6,521 bases of DNA. Origin: Roseburia sp. Its GTDB lineage: Bacteria > Bacillota > Clostridia > Lachnospirales > Lachnospiraceae. Location of the stretch: NCBI GenBank assembly GCA_030844625.1, contig JAUUNJ010000142.1, positions 1 through 6,521 on the forward strand, given 5' to 3'. The translations under genes and the position numbers were made by a program. The notes beneath the pieces were generated by a model that did no database searches, was not told where the DNA came from, and saw only the letters and a program-made list of their open reading frames with translations. Shown one piece after another: positions 1 to 6,521 of the stretch. How positions within the stretch are numbered: the first letter of the stretch is position 1; each line of letters begins with the position of its first letter.

Positions 1-1014
1 GGCTGGGATAAAAATACCTGTGACTATGGTGTTATTATCAACGGCGAAAATGTAACCACATATGGACTTATGGTGGAACATTTCCAAAAATACCAGACAC
101 AGTGGAACGGTAATGGCGGAAAGTGTTATATGTACCAGAGTGAGCTCCCTTATGACATAAAGAGTCAGAGTGTATGGAATGCGCCGGGATCTTACGGATA
201 TACAGATTATAAAGTTGCGTCTAATGTAACAACCCATGAAGGATATGGTATAGGTATTTATTCCTGCTATCAGGCAGCAACATGTTTTTTGAAATCAGCG
301 ATTGAATGTCCGGATAAGCCGGGAGTTAAATTTACAAACGTTTGTACATATAGTTTAAGTGGTAACGGTAGTATTGATTATGCAATCAATCAGAGCGGTT
401 ATGCAGTAATGGCAAGCAGTGAAATGTGTAAGGTTATGTCTTACTGTAATGGTAAGTATACAATGGACAAGACTGCCGATGCTGCAAAAAAATATATTTG
501 GTCCACCAAGATCAGCATAAAAGGAAAGTCTGATTTTGATTCAACTTTCAATGTGACATATACAGGAAAAGCTCTAACGCCAAAGGTAACTATCACCTAC
601 CAGAATATCGCATTGAGGGAAGGTGTTGATTATAAAGTTACTTACTCAAATAATAAAAAAATTGGTACTGCAAAAATCACAATAACAGGTCTGAATGGAT
701 TTAAAGATACAGAGACATACAAGTTCAAAATCGTACCGGCTAAAGTGAAAAAACTGGCAAAGAAAAAAGCTACAAAGAAAAAGATTAAAATCAAATGGGG
801 CAAAGTTAAAGGTGCCGGTGGATATCAGGTTGTGTATTCACAGAAAAAGAATTTTAAGAAAAAGACTGCAGTTAAAGTTAAGAAAACCAAAGCGACTATA
901 AAGAGAAAGTCCAAGGGGGCTTATTACATAAAAGTCCGTGCTTATAAGAAAGCAAATGGCAAATACTATTATGGTTCATATAGTAAGAAGATAAAAATTA
1001 AAAAAGTAAAATAA
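1..1014 (+). CDS. Secreted/surface protein, C-terminal part (5'-truncated): unknown domain, Ig-like module, lysine-rich Fn3-like module
   Basis: The frame is open from base 1, so the gene begins upstream; the ATG at 70 is internal. The visible part is 337 residues. Residues 1 to about 165 form a domain rich in aromatic, Gly and Asn residues with eight cysteines. It contains the stretches YGLMVEHFQKYQTQWNGNGG and YQSELPYDIKSQSVW. From memory these resemble the last part of large secreted beta-helix, glycoside-hydrolase-like proteins that are variously and poorly named in databases; that assignment is tentative. Residues about 171-246 are an Ig-like module of the kind common in Lachnospiraceae surface proteins (YTGKALTPKVTI, then GVDYKVTYSNNKKIGTAKI). 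Residues about 247-337 are Fn3-like (WGKVKGAGGYQVVYS, YYIKVRAYK), and 35 of these 91 residues are lysine. No sortase motif or membrane anchor is visible at the C-terminus, so any attachment would be non-covalent, perhaps through the basic tail to anionic wall polymers (inference). A terminator follows directly. Confidence 0.85.
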   Translation, partial: GWDKNTCDYGVIINGENVTTYGLMVEHFQKYQTQWNGNGGKCYMYQSELPYDIKSQSVWNAPGSYGYTDYKVASNVTTHEGYGIGIYSCYQAATCFLKSAIECPDKPGVKFTNVCTYSLSGNGSIDYAINQSGYAVMASSEMCKVMSYCNGKYTMDKTADAAKKYIWSTKISIKGKSDFDSTFNVTYTGKALTPKVTITYQNIALREGVDYKVTYSNNKKIGTAKITITGLNGFKDTETYKFKIVPAKVKKLAKKKATKKKIKIKWGKVKGAGGYQVVYSQKKNFKKKTAVKVKKTKATIKRKSKGAYYIKVRAYKKANGKYYYGSYSKKIKIKKVK

Positions 1015-1022
1015 TTAAGAGG

Positions 1023-1056
1023 AAAGGCAATGCGTAAAAACGTATTGCCTTTTGTT
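1023..1056 (+). terminator. Intrinsic terminator of the upstream secreted-protein gene
   Basis: The arms AAAGGCAATGCGT (1023-1035) and ACGTATTGCCTTT (1040-1052) pair over 13 positions with a single G-U wobble and an AAAA loop. The right arm runs into the T-rich stretch TTTTGTTCCTTT. The hairpin starts 8 bases after the stop codon at 1012-1014, the usual place for a Rho-independent terminator. The U-tract is interrupted, so some read-through is possible. The hairpin also contains the ATG at 1030 that opens the longest recG reading frame, which argues against that start. Confidence 0.85.
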
Positions 1057-1064
1057 CCTTTCAG

Positions 1065-1093
1065 TGGAAATGAAAATTTATATGTGGTAAAAT
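1065..1093 (+). promoter_or_regulatory. Candidate sigma-A promoter of recG
   Basis: TGGAAA (1065-1070, 4 of 6 matches to TTGACA) lies 17 bases before TAAAAT (1088-1093, 5 of 6 matches to TATAAT). A TG one base before the -10 hexamer makes it an extended -10 element. Transcription would start near 1100, leaving a leader of about 38 bases before the recG start at 1138. The position, just after the upstream terminator and before recG, is as expected. In AT-rich DNA such matches also arise by chance. Confidence 0.5.
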
Positions 1094-1121
1094 TATTTCG
1101 TGAGTCAAAGGTTAAATTTTT

Positions 1122-1126
1122 GAGGA
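1122..1126 (+). promoter_or_regulatory. Ribosome binding site of recG
   Basis: GAGGA lies 11 bases before the ATG at 1138. The spacing is slightly long but usable, and it supports the internal start over the ATG at 1030. The ATG at 1030 has a better-looking AGAGG 7 bases upstream, but it sits inside the terminator hairpin. Confidence 0.5.
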
Positions 1127-1137
1127 CAGACAAGCAA

Positions 1138-3162
1138 ATGAAATTAAATGAGATAAAAGGAATTGGAGAAAAAACTGAAAAATTGTTCTATAAAGCCGGG
1201 GTCAACAGAGTGGAAGATCTGCTGGCTTACTATCCAAGATATTATGATATTTTTGAGGAACCTGTATTGGTGAGAAACTTGGAATGTGACAGAACCCAGG
1301 CGGTCAGGGCATCTGTGGTCAGAGAAGTAACCATAAAAAAGATTCGAAACCTTCAGGTTGTAAATGGCTATCTTCGGGATGATGAAGGAAATGCAATAAA
1401 AGCTACATGGTTTAATGCCCCTTATTTAAAAAATAAACTTACAATGGGCAGCATGTTTGTGTTCAGAGGTTTTGTAAAAGAAAACCATGGAAGTTTTACG
1501 ATAGAACAGCCTAAGATATTTTCACTGAGGGAATATAAATTAAAAATGGGTGAAATGCAGCCGGTTTATCCTTTAGTGTCCGGGCTTACCAATAATGTGG
1601 TTCAAAAATCAGTAAAACAGGCATTCAGCCTTGTCAGACCAAAAGAATTATTGCCACTGTCCGTCAGGGAACGATATGGATTGGAGGAAGTCTGTACGGC
1701 AATACGGGATATCCATTATCCTACAGACAAAGTGAGGCTGCAGAAAGCCAGAAGGCGCCTTATCTTTGAAGAATTTTTCAAATTTATATACAATCTTAGA
1801 AGTTTGAAGGAAAGTAATGAAGAACTAGAGAATGAGCATATACTGGTAGAGCCCGAAGAGGTAAGGAAATTAATAAATTCACTTCCTTATCAACTGACAG
1901 ATGCCCAAAAAAGAACATGGGAAGAAATTAAGTCAGATATTGCATCAAAAAAAACAATGAACCGTCTGATTCAGGGTGATGTTGGTTCGGGAAAAACGAT
2001 TATTGCAATATTTGCTCTCATAACAGCAGCTTTCAATGACGGGCAGGGTGCAATGATGGCTCCAACGGAAGTCCTCGCCAGACAGCATTATGAAAATATA
2101 AAGGAATTATTAGAAAAAAATAAAATGAATGTCAAACCGGTTATTCTGGTCGGTTCCATGACGGCAAAAGAAAAACGTGAAGTTTATGCATTAATAGAAA
2201 GTGGAGAGGCAGATATTATTATCGGAACCCATGCACTGATTCAGGAAAAAGTTAATTACAGAAATCTGGTATTGGTTGTGACGGATGAACAGCATCGGTT
2301 TGGGGTAAGGCAGAGAGAGGCAATGTCTGCAAAGGGTAGTAATCCGCATATTATGGTAATGAGCGCAACGCCGATTCCAAGAACTCTGGCAATAATTATG
2401 TATGGAGATCTGGATATATCAGTAATTAATGAATTACCGGCAAACAGATTACCAATTGCAAATTGTGTTGTTGGAACAGATTACAGACCCAATGCTTATG
2501 ATTTCATGCAGAAACAGATTGCAAAGGGAAGACAGGTTTATGTAATTTGTCCCACAGTGGAATACAGTGAGGCGGTAGAGGGGGAAAATGTTATAGAGTA
2601 TGCAGAAAAATTGAAACGGATCATGCCTGTTTCGATTCATATAGAGTATCTTCACGGCAGAATGAAAGGGGCAGAGAAGAATGAAATTATAAATCGTTTT
2701 GCTAATAATGAAGTGCAGATACTTGTGTCCACCACCGTTGTTGAGGTTGGAGTAAATGTTCCTAACGCTACAGTTATGATGGTAGAGAATGCTGAAAGAT
2801 TCGGATTGGCACAGCTCCATCAGTTAAGAGGGCGTGTAGGGCGAGGTGAATTCCAGTCATACTGTATCTTTATTAATGGTTCAGGAAAAAAAGATGCTTC
2901 AAAACGTCTGGAAATTTTATGCCAATCCAATGATGGCTTCTTTGTTGCAAATGAAGATTTAAGACTCAGAGGTCCGGGAGACTTTTTTGGTGTTAGGCAG
3001 AGTGGAGATTTTGAGTTTAAACTTGGAGATATAATGAATGACGCCAATATTTTAAAGGAAGCGTCACAGGCAGTTGATTTACTTGAAAGCGGAGAACTTG
3101 AAATTACAGAGAAAGAGCATAAAATTATTATGGAAAATAATGTTGAGAGTATTAATATATAG
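1138..3162 (+). CDS. recG: ATP-dependent DNA helicase RecG
   Basis: RecG is a monomeric superfamily 2 translocase that binds stalled forks and branched DNA, drives branch migration and regresses forks in recombinational repair in the cytoplasm. The protein is 674 residues, normal for the family. The N-terminus has a helix-hairpin-helix-like segment (IKGIGEKTEKLFYKAGV), then the OB-fold wedge domain (about 45-130) that splits the fork. The helicase motifs are intact: Walker A GDVGSGKT at 280-287, motif II DEQH at 383-386 followed by the RecG-typical RFGVRQR, motif III SATPIPRT at 409-416, STTVVEVGVNVP at 531-542, and QLRGRVGRG at 562-570. The family-typical RLRGPGDFFG begins at 609. The open frame extends upstream to an ATG at 1030, adding 36 residues unlike RecG. 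The start at 1138 is chosen because family similarity begins there with MKLNEIKGIG and because 1030 lies in the upstream gene's terminator. No frameshift is seen. Confidence 0.96.
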   Translation: MKLNEIKGIGEKTEKLFYKAGVNRVEDLLAYYPRYYDIFEEPVLVRNLECDRTQAVRASVVREVTIKKIRNLQVVNGYLRDDEGNAIKATWFNAPYLKNKLTMGSMFVFRGFVKENHGSFTIEQPKIFSLREYKLKMGEMQPVYPLVSGLTNNVVQKSVKQAFSLVRPKELLPLSVRERYGLEEVCTAIRDIHYPTDKVRLQKARRRLIFEEFFKFIYNLRSLKESNEELENEHILVEPEEVRKLINSLPYQLTDAQKRTWEEIKSDIASKKTMNRLIQGDVGSGKTIIAIFALITAAFNDGQGAMMAPTEVLARQHYENIKELLEKNKMNVKPVILVGSMTAKEKREVYALIESGEADIIIGTHALIQEKVNYRNLVLVVTDEQHRFGVRQREAMSAKGSNPHIMVMSATPIPRTLAIIMYGDLDISVINELPANRLPIANCVVGTDYRPNAYDFMQKQIAKGRQVYVICPTVEYSEAVEGENVIEYAEKLKRIMPVSIHIEYLHGRMKGAEKNEIINRFANNEVQILVSTTVVEVGVNVPNATVMMVENAERFGLAQLHQLRGRVGRGEFQSYCIFINGSGKKDASKRLEILCQSNDGFFVANEDLRLRGPGDFFGVRQSGDFEFKLGDIMNDANILKEASQAVDLLESGELEITEKEHKIIMENNVESINI

Positions 3163-3287
3163 GTGTGCATATATTTATTGTAATTGAAGAGAAATAGCAC
3201 TTTTTGCAATATAGATGACATTTTCAACATTTTTTTATGGTTAAATGTTTTATATACTAATATAAAATCTATAAAAGGAGAAGAGAG
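3163..3287 (+). promoter_or_regulatory. recG-ddl intergenic region with weak candidate ddl promoter and a small inverted repeat
   Basis: This is 125 bases of very AT-rich DNA. Possible -10 elements are TATACT (3253-3258) and TATAAA (3261-3266). The latter has TGGTTA (3238-3243, 3 of 6 matches) 17 bases upstream; the former has no good -35. A perfect 7-base inverted repeat, AACATTT (3226-3232) and AAATGTT (3243-3249), spans the -35 zone and could be an operator half-site pair or chance. No convincing terminator for recG is present, so read-through from recG into ddl cannot be excluded. The promoter call rests mainly on position and AT content. Confidence 0.3.
3276..3280 (+). promoter_or_regulatory. 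Ribosome binding site fixing the TTG start of ddl
   Basis: AGGAG lies exactly 7 bases before the TTG at 3288, with no competing ATG or GTG at suitable spacing. Translation from this TTG gives MNIVVLCGG, the expected Ddl N-terminus, so the strong site and family alignment together settle a non-ATG start. Confidence 0.85.
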
Positions 3288-4322
3288 TTGAATATAGTAG
3301 TACTTTGTGGAGGAATCAGTACAGAAAGAGAAGTATCAATATCATCGGGAACAATGGTTTGTGAAGCCTTGAGAAAGAAAGGTCATAATGCCATTTTAAT
3401 GGATGTTTATTTTGGAATTGAAGATAAAGATATTTTTACAAAATCGGAAGAAATATATAATGTAGGGCAGGAGAAGGAATATATACAGTCTTTGTCAGAA
3501 AAAATTGAAGAGACAAAAAAAATGCGTCAGGGGATTTTTGGAACCAATGTAATTGAGATTTGTCAAAATGCGGATATTGTATTTATGGCACTTCACGGAA
3601 AATATGGTGAAGACGGAGTCTGTCAGGCAGCATTTGATTTATATGGAATCAAATATACCGGTTCAGGACATCTTGCCAGTGCCATCGGAATGGATAAGGG
3701 AGTTACAAAGCAGATTTTTATGTCTCAGGGTGTTCCCACAGCAAAAAGTGTGTGGATAAAAAAAGGCGAAAGCACAAAACTTTCTGATTATGGAATGAAG
3801 ATTCCGGTGGTTGTCAAGGCATGCAACGGAGGGTCCAGTGTGGGCGTTGTGATTGTACAGGATGAATCGGAATATGAAGCAGCAATAGATACATGTTATG
3901 AATTGGATGATCAGATTCTGGTGGAAGAGTTTATCAAGGGCAGGGAATTTTCTGTTGGTGTAATTAACAAAAAGGCTCTTCCGATTGTTGAAATTATTCC
4001 GAAAAACGGCTGGTATGATTACAAAAATAAATATATGGCAGGTGCGACAGAAGAGATATGCCCGGCACTGTTAAGTGAGGAAATGACAAAAAAAATGCAG
4101 AAGGTGGCAGAGGATGCGTGTAATGCCATAGGTTGTGAACCATATGCAAGAGCAGATGTAATGATGGATGAACAGGGAAATATGTATTGTCTTGAAGTAA
4201 ATACTCTTCCGGGAATGACGCCTACAAGTCTTGTTCCTCAGGAAGCACAGGTTGTTGGAATGGATTTTCCGGCTTTGTGTGATTATCTGGTTCAATTATC
4301 TTTGAAAAAATATAACCGATAG
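3288..4322 (+). CDS. ddl: D-alanine--D-alanine ligase
   Basis: Ddl is a cytoplasmic ATP-grasp enzyme that joins two D-alanines, via a D-alanyl phosphate intermediate, to make the dipeptide used by MurF. The protein is 344 residues, within the family range (about 300-365). It starts at TTG. Visible motifs are the N-terminal GG-STEREVSISSG with Glu15 aligning with the catalytic Glu15 of E. coli DdlB; HGKYGEDG; the ATP-binding loop GGSSVG (181-186); the omega-loop YDYKNKY (243-249); Arg288 in ARADVMMD; and LEVNTLPGMT (302-311) carrying metal ligands Glu303 and Asn305. Tyr249 aligns with DdlB Tyr216, the residue typical of true D-Ala-D-Ala ligases, whereas D-Ala-D-Lac enzymes have Phe or His at or near this position. 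This is therefore a housekeeping ligase rather than a Van-type resistance ligase (inference by alignment from memory). murF follows after 48 bases in the same direction, so co-transcription is likely. Confidence 0.96.
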   Translation: MNIVVLCGGISTEREVSISSGTMVCEALRKKGHNAILMDVYFGIEDKDIFTKSEEIYNVGQEKEYIQSLSEKIEETKKMRQGIFGTNVIEICQNADIVFMALHGKYGEDGVCQAAFDLYGIKYTGSGHLASAIGMDKGVTKQIFMSQGVPTAKSVWIKKGESTKLSDYGMKIPVVVKACNGGSSVGVVIVQDESEYEAAIDTCYELDDQILVEEFIKGREFSVGVINKKALPIVEIIPKNGWYDYKNKYMAGATEEICPALLSEEMTKKMQKVAEDACNAIGCEPYARADVMMDEQGNMYCLEVNTLPGMTPTSLVPQEAQVVGMDFPALCDYLVQLSLKKYNR

Positions 4323-4370
4323 AAATAATAGGATTTAAATTGTAGAAATGCGATAGAATGGAGAACAATT

Positions 4371-5744
4371 ATGAAAAATATGACTCTCAAAAATATAGCC
4401 AATGCCTGTAGAGGGATTTATGTAGGTGATGAAAAACAAAAAAACAGGGTGATTACAGGAGTGGAAAAGGATAGCAGGCTTATTAAAGAGGGATATTTGT
4501 ATCTTCCTTTTGTGGGTGCCAGAGTAGATGGACATGATTTTATTCCTCAGGTTTTTGAAAAAGGTGCGCTGTGTACGTTGTCCGAAAAAGAGTTAGAATG
4601 TCCGGCAGGACCATACATAAAAGTCGATTCGGTTGCTCAGGCATTAAAGGACATAGCAGAGTTTTACCGCAACCAGTTGAATTGTAAAATTATAGGAATC
4701 ACAGGAAGTGTGGGAAAGACGAGCACTAAAGAAATTATAGCTTCGGTTCTGGAACAAAAATTTCAAGTGTTAAAGACAGAGGGAAATTATAATAATGAAA
4801 TCGGGATGCCCCTTACGATTTTAAAAATCCGTGATTACCATCAGATTGCTGTAATCGAAATGGGAATCAGCGATTTTGGGGAGATGCACAGATTGGCAAA
4901 GGTTTCCAGACCGGATGTGTGTGTAATTACTAATATAGGAACATGTCATCTGGAAAACCTCGGTGACAGAGATGGAGTATTTAAGGCTAAGACAGAGATG
5001 TTTGATTATGCATCGAAAGATTGTTTTGTAGTTCTTAACGGTGATGACGACAAACTTGCTGAAGTTAAAGAAGTTAATGAAGGTGAACCCATGTTTTTTG
5101 GTGTGGAAACCGATAGAGAAGTGATGGCTTTAGAGTATAATGCTGACGGTATTCAGGGCACGGATGTGAAAATTAAGTATTTTAATAAAATTTTTGATAC
5201 ACATATTCCAATTCCGGGATTTCACATGATTTATAATGCTATGGCGGCTACATGTATTGGGGTTTATTTTGGAATGACATTGGAAGAAGTTGATTGTGGA
5301 ATACGAAATCTGAAGGCTATTGGTGGGAGAAATAATATCTTTACGGTGAAAGATATTACAGTAATTGACGACTGTTACAATGCAAATCCCATGTCTATGG
5401 AGGCGTCTTTAAAAGTATTAAGTCAGGCAAAGGGGAGAAAAGTAGCAGTACTTGGCGATATGTTTGAACTGGGAGATACTGAAAAGGAACTTCATAAGCA
5501 GGTAGGAAGTGTTGCTGCAGCTCTTGATTTTGATTGCATTATCTGCATAGGAAAACTATCAAAAAAAATAGCCGAAGCTGCAGAATGTGGAAATGCTCAG
5601 GTTGTATATTTTGAAAAGAAGGAAGATTTCGAAAGCCGCATGTTTGATTATGTGAAAAATGGTGATACGGTTTTGATTAAGGCATCCAATGGCATGAAAT
5701 TTAGTACTTTGGTTAATAAGTTAAAAGATTTGGGAGAAGCATAA
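4371..5744 (+). CDS. murF: UDP-N-acetylmuramoyl-tripeptide--D-alanyl-D-alanine ligase
   Basis: MurF is the last cytoplasmic Mur ligase. It uses ATP to add D-Ala-D-Ala, the product of the preceding gene, to UDP-MurNAc-tripeptide. At 457 residues it is full length. Residues about 1-95 form the UDP-substrate domain. The central ATPase domain has the P-loop GITGSVGKTS (109-118, Lys116), YNNEIGMPLT (from 139), the metal-binding EMG (Glu163), and TNIGTCHLENLGDRDG with His193, followed by KAKTE, where Lys207 probably matches the carbamylated lysine of Mur ligases. The C-terminal domain has GRNN, IDDCYNANP (332-340) and VAVLGDMFELGD. The start at 4371 has GGAGA 6-7 bases upstream; an ATG three codons later is less well spaced. 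The sequence does not show whether the third residue of the acceptor peptide is meso-DAP or lysine. The stop codon abuts the next start. Confidence 0.96.
   Translation: MKNMTLKNIANACRGIYVGDEKQKNRVITGVEKDSRLIKEGYLYLPFVGARVDGHDFIPQVFEKGALCTLSEKELECPAGPYIKVDSVAQALKDIAEFYRNQLNCKIIGITGSVGKTSTKEIIASVLEQKFQVLKTEGNYNNEIGMPLTILKIRDYHQIAVIEMGISDFGEMHRLAKVSRPDVCVITNIGTCHLENLGDRDGVFKAKTEMFDYASKDCFVVLNGDDDKLAEVKEVNEGEPMFFGVETDREVMALEYNADGIQGTDVKIKYFNKIFDTHIPIPGFHMIYNAMAATCIGVYFGMTLEEVDCGIRNLKAIGGRNNIFTVKDITVIDDCYNANPMSMEASLKVLSQAKGRKVAVLGDMFELGDTEKELHKQVGSVAAALDFDCIICIGKLSKKIAEAAECGNAQVVYFEKKEDFESRMFDYVKNGDTVLIKASNGMKFSTLVNKLKDLGEA
5732..5736 (+). promoter_or_regulatory. Ribosome binding site of the transglutaminase-like gene, inside the murF 3' end
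   Basis: GGGAG lies 8 bases before the ATG at 5745 and is part of the last codons of murF. The stop TAA (5742-5744) is followed at once by ATG. There is no room for a promoter directly between the genes. This arrangement is typical of translational coupling, with terminating ribosomes re-initiating on the downstream gene. Confidence 0.8.
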
Positions 5745-6521
5745 ATGAAAAAAATTGCAGCATTGTTGATTACAGTGATTTTGGTGACAGCTCAGTCTGC
5801 ACCTGCATATGGTGCTGTGTCCAACTATGCAGGTCAGCTTACAAAAGAAGAAAAACAAATATATAACAATTTGTATCAGCATTTTTACATAAATAATGCT
5901 AACACGGATTATCTGATTGAGTGGAACACAAAATCAGAATCATTGACCAGTGCCAATATTCAAAAGCAGTATGATGATTTGATCAGGGTGGCGTATTCCG
6001 CACTTATAAATGATCACCCTGAATATTACTGGGCAAATACGATAAAAATTTCTTATTTAGGTTATGATTACTATAATTCAGGTGTTTTCAGTTATTCAGA
6101 ATTAAAAAATAATACCATATCCATGACTTCAGGAACACCACATAAGAAAAGCGATATTAAAAAATTTAATAAGGCCATAAAAAAAGCAGTAAAAAAAATA
6201 AATAAATATGCAGGGAAAAATCCTGGCAGGGCAAAGCGTTTAAAGGCAATTAATAAATGGATCTGTAATAATACAAAGTACGACAGCAGGAATGGAAACA
6301 GTACTGCCAAAAAATATGAATATTTGCATAATGCTTATGGGGTTTTTGTAAAAAAGAAGGCTGTGTGTGATGGATATGCCGCAGCTTTTAAGGTGCTGTG
6401 TGATTATTATAAGATTCCGTGTATGATTAATTTGGGATACGCGTATGATAATTCAGGAAATCTGGGAGCACATGCATGGAATCTTGTAAAAGTAAAGAAA
6501 CATTGGTACATTATTGACAGT
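5745..6521 (+). CDS. Exported transglutaminase-like cysteine enzyme (3'-truncated)
   Basis: The frame is open to the window end, giving 259 residues without a stop. The N-terminus is a clear Sec signal peptide: MKK, a hydrophobic core (residues 4-16), then possible signal peptidase I cleavage after Ala21 (A-P-A) or Ala24. There is no lipobox cysteine. Residues about 25-125 contain AYSALINDHPEYYW, a motif I associate with the N-terminal part of secreted clostridial transglutaminase-domain proteins. A basic linker rich in lysine (about 130-170) follows, then the transglutaminase core beginning near KWICNNTKYD. The likely catalytic triad is visible: Cys208 in AVCDGYAAAF, His243 in GAHAWNLV and Asp258 in WYIIDS. 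Enzymes of this fold include protein cross-linkers and cysteine peptidases; substrate and reaction cannot be read from the sequence. The C-terminus, which could hold wall-binding or Ig-like repeats, lies outside the window. Tight linkage to murF hints at a cell-envelope role (inference). Confidence 0.88.
   Translation, partial: MKKIAALLITVILVTAQSAPAYGAVSNYAGQLTKEEKQIYNNLYQHFYINNANTDYLIEWNTKSESLTSANIQKQYDDLIRVAYSALINDHPEYYWANTIKISYLGYDYYNSGVFSYSELKNNTISMTSGTPHKKSDIKKFNKAIKKAVKKINKYAGKNPGRAKRLKAINKWICNNTKYDSRNGNSTAKKYEYLHNAYGVFVKKKAVCDGYAAAFKVLCDYYKIPCMINLGYAYDNSGNLGAHAWNLVKVKKHWYIIDS

Noticed and set aside
1030..1137. A 36-codon N-terminal extension of RecG with a good ribosome site.
   Set aside because: It begins inside the upstream terminator hairpin and does not resemble RecG; the family sequence starts at 1138.
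3177..3210. A possible hairpin after recG (ATTGTAA with TTGCAAT).
   Set aside because: Seven AT-rich pairs with a wobble and a 20-base loop, with no GC-rich stem or following T-run; too weak for a terminator.
2449..3230. Two antisense open frames (2449-2820 and 2820-3230) opposite recG.
   Set aside because: They mirror the strongly conserved recG frame, have no recognisable domains and no clear ribosome sites; they are shadows of an AT-rich gene.
3553..3759. A small + strand open frame inside ddl in another frame.
   Set aside because: It lies wholly within conserved ddl sequence and shows no family features.
4071..4535. Antisense open frames opposite the ddl 3' end and murF 5' end.
   Set aside because: They overlap essential conserved genes and encode low-complexity, cysteine/histidine-scattered products with no support.
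6179..6198. A7 and A8 tracts (6179-6185, 6191-6198) as possible slippage or phase-variation sites.
   Set aside because: Similar A8 runs occur in recG (1947-1954) and ddl, so they reflect AT-rich lysine codons; the frame is intact across them.
6092..6310. An antisense frame of 72 codons with a hydrophobic, Phe/Leu-rich product that could look like a membrane protein.
   Set aside because: The hydrophobicity is the reverse complement of lysine-rich codons (AAA to TTT) in the transglutaminase-like gene, so it is a composition artefact.

Overview
The window reads as chromosomal DNA from an AT-rich Gram-positive anaerobe, most likely class Clostridia and probably family Lachnospiraceae. The reasons are the AT-rich, A-rich coding sequence, strong AGGAG-type ribosome sites, an intrinsic terminator, and a lysine-rich Ig-like plus Fn3-like tail typical of secreted Lachnospiraceae proteins. 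The genus cannot be fixed from this sequence alone. All five genes lie on the + strand.

Region 1 (1-1056) is the 3' end of a gene for a large secreted or surface protein. It has an unidentified cysteine-bearing domain, possibly a beta-helix or glycan-active module, then an Ig-like module, then an extremely lysine-rich Fn3-like module. A hairpin terminator starts 8 bases after its stop codon.

Region 2 (1057-3162) is recG, the branch-migrating DNA helicase, with its own likely promoter. The longest open frame begins at an ATG inside the terminator hairpin. The true start is almost certainly the ATG at 1138, where the RecG family sequence begins.

Region 3 (3163-6521) starts with a 125-base AT-rich spacer, followed by a cell-wall cluster: ddl (D-alanine--D-alanine ligase, TTG start), murF (adds D-Ala-D-Ala to UDP-MurNAc-tripeptide), and a gene for an exported transglutaminase-like cysteine enzyme. 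The last gene's ATG touches the murF stop codon, and the window cuts its 3' end. Ddl makes the dipeptide that MurF attaches to the peptidoglycan precursor. The exported protein is probably co-transcribed and translationally coupled with murF, which suggests, but does not prove, a role at the cell wall.

No mobile element, CRISPR array, RNA gene or defence system was seen. Most of the window is core housekeeping sequence. The less ordinary parts are the two secreted proteins at its edges.
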